Source: Clostridium sp. CAG:1024 (GTDB lineage Bacteria; Bacillota; Clostridia; Christensenellales; CAG-138). From it: a stretch of 6,652 bases of DNA. The stretch's first letter is position 1; every line of letters starts with the position of its first letter. The stretch lies in the NCBI GenBank assembly GCA_000432015.1, contig HF985419.1:1-6652 (forward strand), given 5' to 3'. The notes under the pieces are model-generated. The model saw nothing but the letters and a program-made list of their open reading frames with translations, did not search any database and was not told where the DNA came from. Positions 5,729 to 6,652 of this stretch are shown in pieces. A program made the translations under genes and the position numbers.

Positions 5729-5773
5729 TCCCATGTCCGCAGGGCAAAATACGCCCATGACGCGAACATGTCT

Positions 5774-5802
5774 ATTTTACACGGTATTTATGGGAATTGC
5801 AA
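5774..5802 (-). promoter_or_regulatory. Sigma-A type promoter of the S10 operon
   Basis: On the minus strand there is a -35 box TTGCAA (5802-5797, 4 of 6 to TTGACA), a 17-nt spacer, and a -10 box TAAAAT (5779-5774, 5 of 6 to TATAAT). The stretch just upstream (5803-5820) is A/T-rich with a run of six A, like an UP element that raises ribosomal promoter strength. Transcription should start near 5766-5769, giving a leader of about 240 nt. No comparable promoter was seen elsewhere in the operon. Confidence 0.85.
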
Positions 5803-5912
5803 GACTTTTTTATAAGAAATTTTCGCGGATTTTTCCCTGTTTTCGGGGCTTTCCGCGCTCTGCTTCACGGATGCGCCTCCTGCCCGGCGCGTTGTTTTTC
5901 CGTCCGGCTCCT

Positions 5913-5943
5913 GCGCGTTCGGCGCGGTGATATGCCGAAGCGC
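5913..5943. repeat. Strong stem-loop in the intergenic region
   Basis: TTCGGC (5918-5923) and GCCGAA (5934-5939) pair perfectly around a 10-nt loop, and GCGC (5913-5916) with GCGC (5940-5943) extend the stem after one bulged base, ten pairs in all. No T-run follows on either strand, so it is not a standard terminator. Its role is unknown; it could stabilise an mRNA end or be a protein site. Confidence 0.5.
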
Positions 5944-5950
5944 CCTGCGC

Positions 5951-5960
5951 CTCCCGTTCA
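5951..5960 (-). repeat. 10-nt word TGAACGGGAG, intergenic copy
   Basis: An exact copy of TGAACGGGAG on the minus strand, between the possible terminator and the stem-loop at 5913-5943. It shares an eleventh base (G at the end) with the leader copy. Confidence 0.5.
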
Positions 5961-5966
5961 CGCTGC

Positions 5967-5994
5967 AAAAAACGGGCGGCTCGCACATGAACCG
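5967..5994 (-). terminator. Possible rho-independent terminator of the ABC exporter gene
   Basis: On the minus strand CGGTTC and GAGCCG form a 6-bp stem (one G-T pair) around a 6-nt loop, then CCCG and a run of six T (5972-5967). An alternative longer pairing joins GCAAAA upstream with TTTTGC in the T-run through an inner ACGG/CCGT stem. The 4-nt gap between stem and T-run is not ideal. It lies 110 nt past the ABC stop codon and 165 nt before the S10 promoter, a sensible place for a terminator. Confidence 0.4.
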
Positions 5995-6096
5995 TCTGTT
6001 TTGCGCTGCACGCTCGTTCAATCGGCAAGCGCACGGGGATAAGCCGCCTTCGCTTGGCCTTCTTTTGTTTCCCTTCTTTCCGAAAAGAACGGAACG

Positions 6097-6106
6097 CTCC
6101 CGTTCA
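6097..6106 (-). repeat. 10-nt word TGAACGGGAG, copy at the ABC gene stop codon
   Basis: The TGA of this copy is the stop codon of the ABC exporter gene. Here the word is part of a perfect inverted repeat, GAACG-GGAG-CGTTC (6092-6105). It shares an eleventh base (A at the start) with the leader copy. Confidence 0.5.
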
Positions 6107-6652
6107 TTCGATCATCGTCGCATGGTACAGCCGCGCGTATTCTCCGCCTGCGGCGAGGAGCTCCTCGTGTGTGCCGCGCTCGCGGACGCCGTTCTCGTCG
6201 ATGACGACGATCTCGTCCGCATGCTTGACCGTTGAGAGCCGGTGCGCAATCACGAGCGTCGTGCGCCCTGCGGACAGCTCGTCGAACGAGTGCTGGATGT
6301 CCGTCTCCGTCACCGTGTCGAGCGCCGAGGTCGCCTCGTCGAGGATGAGCACGGGCGGGTTCTTCAAAAACAGGCGCGCGATGGAAATGCGCTGCTTCTG
6401 CCCGCCGGACAGCATGACGCCGCGTTCGCCGACGGGCGTATCGTAGCCGTTCGGCAGCGCCATGATCTCGTCGTGGATGCGCGCGCGTTTTGCCGCTTCA
6501 ATAACTTCCGCATCCGTCGCGCCCACACGGCCGTAGCGGATGTTGTCCATGACCGTGCCGGCGAACAGGAACACATCCTGCTGCACGATGCCGACGTTGC
6601 TGCGCAGCGACTTGAGCGTAACGCTGCGAATGTCGCGCCCGTCGATCGTGAT
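6104..6652 (-). CDS. ABC exporter, C-terminal ATP-binding domain (partial, N-terminus beyond window)
   Basis: The visible 182 residues are the end of a nucleotide-binding domain that hydrolyses ATP to power transport. They start in mid-domain at ITIDGRDIRSV, followed by the Q-loop IVQQDVFLFAGTV (22-34), the signature LSGGQKQR (81-88), Walker B VLILDEA (101-107, catalytic Glu106), the D-loop SALD (109-112) and the H-loop IAHRLST (135-141, His137). The reading frame runs unbroken to the window end. Walker A and any membrane domain lie outside. The pattern of DNIRYG, LPNGYDTPVGERG and THEELLAAGGEYARLY is typical of exporters of the MsbA/BmrA type, in which a membrane domain precedes the ATPase on the same chain, so a half-transporter is likely; the substrate cannot be told. 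It is on the same strand as the S10 operon but 301 bases from its promoter, so probably a separate unit. Confidence 0.93.
   Translation of the reverse strand: MTIDGRDIRSVTLKSLRSNVGIVQQDVFLFAGTVMDNIRYGRVGATDAEVIEAAKRARIHDEIMALPNGYDTPVGERGVMLSGGQKQRISIARLFLKNPPVLILDEATSALDTVTETDIQHSFDELSAGRTTLVIAHRLSTVKHADEIVVIDENGVRERGTHEELLAAGGEYARLYHATMIE

Larger units (their letters stand above)
5528..5768 (-). promoter_or_regulatory. Structured 5' untranslated leader of the S10 operon
   Basis: This is about 240 nt of transcript between the inferred start site and the S10 ATG. Read on the minus strand it can form a row of hairpins. Examples are GGGC/GCCC at 5742-5756; GGATG/CATCC at 5700-5731 with inner pairs; CACCCG/CGGGTG at 5660-5677, closed further by CGA/TCG at 5653-5680; GCACAGCC/GGCTGCGC with a GCGA tetraloop and one A-C mismatch at 5600-5619; TCCC/GGGA at 5582-5598; and GGCT/AGCC at 5559-5574. 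No T-run follows any of these hairpins, so there is no visible attenuator terminator. Ribosomal protein operons are often autoregulated through such leaders, in E. coli by L4 for this operon. I cannot match this leader to a known family, and the fold is by eye. Confidence 0.6.
5803..6103. other. Non-coding intergenic region between the ABC exporter gene and the S10 promoter
   Basis: These 301 bases hold no credible gene. Short open frames exist on both strands but lack ribosome binding sites and recognisable protein features. What can be seen is a series of inverted repeats: TTCTTT/AAAGAA around a 4-nt loop (6071-6092), CGGCTC/GAACCG next to a six-base A/T run (5967-5994), a strong stem at 5913-5943, and CGCGGA/TCCGCG (5824-5857). 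Two of three copies of a 10-nt word lie in or at the edge of this region. The part next to the promoter (5803-5820) is A/T-rich. Confidence 0.7.

Noticed and set aside
5694..5729. A 12-codon reading frame in the S10 leader (MNGRLPVLPSG) as a possible leader peptide
   Set aside because: No Shine-Dalgarno precedes the ATG, there is no run of regulatory codons, and the sequence is better explained by the hairpin it overlaps.
5809..5837. A second upstream promoter using TATAAA (5814-5809) as -10
   Set aside because: No -35-like hexamer is found at a 16-18 nt distance; the A/T stretch is better seen as an UP element of the main promoter.
5824..5857. CGCGGA/TCCGCG inverted repeat upstream of the promoter as terminator or operator
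   Set aside because: The loop is 22 nt and only short T stretches follow; nothing links it to a regulator. Listed only as part of the intergenic region.
5788..6034. Short minus-strand open frames between the ABC gene and S10
   Set aside because: They begin with TTG or GTG without a ribosome binding site, run across the promoter, and show no protein family features.
6071..6092. TTCTTT/AAAGAA hairpin with a 4-nt loop as terminator of the ABC gene
   Set aside because: The stem is A/T-rich and no T-run follows on the minus strand, so it is unlikely to terminate transcription.
1..6652. A previously undescribed gene system, mobile element, CRISPR array or RNA gene in the window
   Set aside because: Every coding stretch is accounted for by canonical ribosomal protein genes and one ABC exporter; no transposase, terminal repeats, spaced direct repeats, tRNA or rRNA-like sequence was seen.

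Overview
The window is a stretch of core bacterial genome. It carries the 5' half of the S10-spc ribosomal protein cluster, read entirely on the minus strand, so transcription runs from high to low coordinates. In transcription order the genes are rpsJ (S10), rplC (L3), rplD (L4), rplW (L23), rplB (L2), rpsS (S19), rplV (L22), rpsC (S3), rplP (L16), rpmC (L29), rpsQ (S17), rplN (L14) and the first 35 codons of rplX (L24), which is cut by the left edge. Upstream of the operon, at the right edge, is the C-terminal ATPase part of an ABC exporter on the same strand, cut by the window end.

The protein sequences are of the Bacillota type: L16 is 144 aa and ends in GGESNEG, L2 is 277 aa with a DHPHGGG loop, and L14 is 122 aa. 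An N-terminally extended L22 beginning MATRMREKTAKR, together with high GC and nearly perfect AAGGAGG ribosome binding sites, suggests a GC-rich member of the class Clostridia. This is inferred from remembered family sequences, and no finer placement is justified.

Layout. Positions 1-5527 hold 13 tightly packed ribosomal protein genes with gaps of 2-20 nt and two overlaps (L4/L23 by 1 nt, L16/L29 by 11 nt). Positions 5528 to about 5767 form a roughly 240-nt untranslated leader rich in short hairpins. Positions 5774-5802 hold a good sigma-A type promoter (TTGCAA, 17 nt, TAAAAT). Positions 5803-6103 are non-coding, with several hairpins, one possible terminator for the ABC gene, and a 10-nt word that recurs three times around the promoter. 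Positions 6104-6652 are the ABC exporter ATPase domain.

The genes work as one unit. A single strong promoter drives stoichiometric synthesis of proteins for both subunits: S10, S19, S3 and S17 for 30S; L3, L4, L23, L2, L22, L16, L29, L14 and L24 for 50S. Stop codons fused to the next Shine-Dalgarno, and short overlaps, point to translational coupling. I found no mobile element, CRISPR array, tRNA, rRNA or evidence for a novel multi-gene system. The least explained part is the structured leader and the intergenic region upstream of it.
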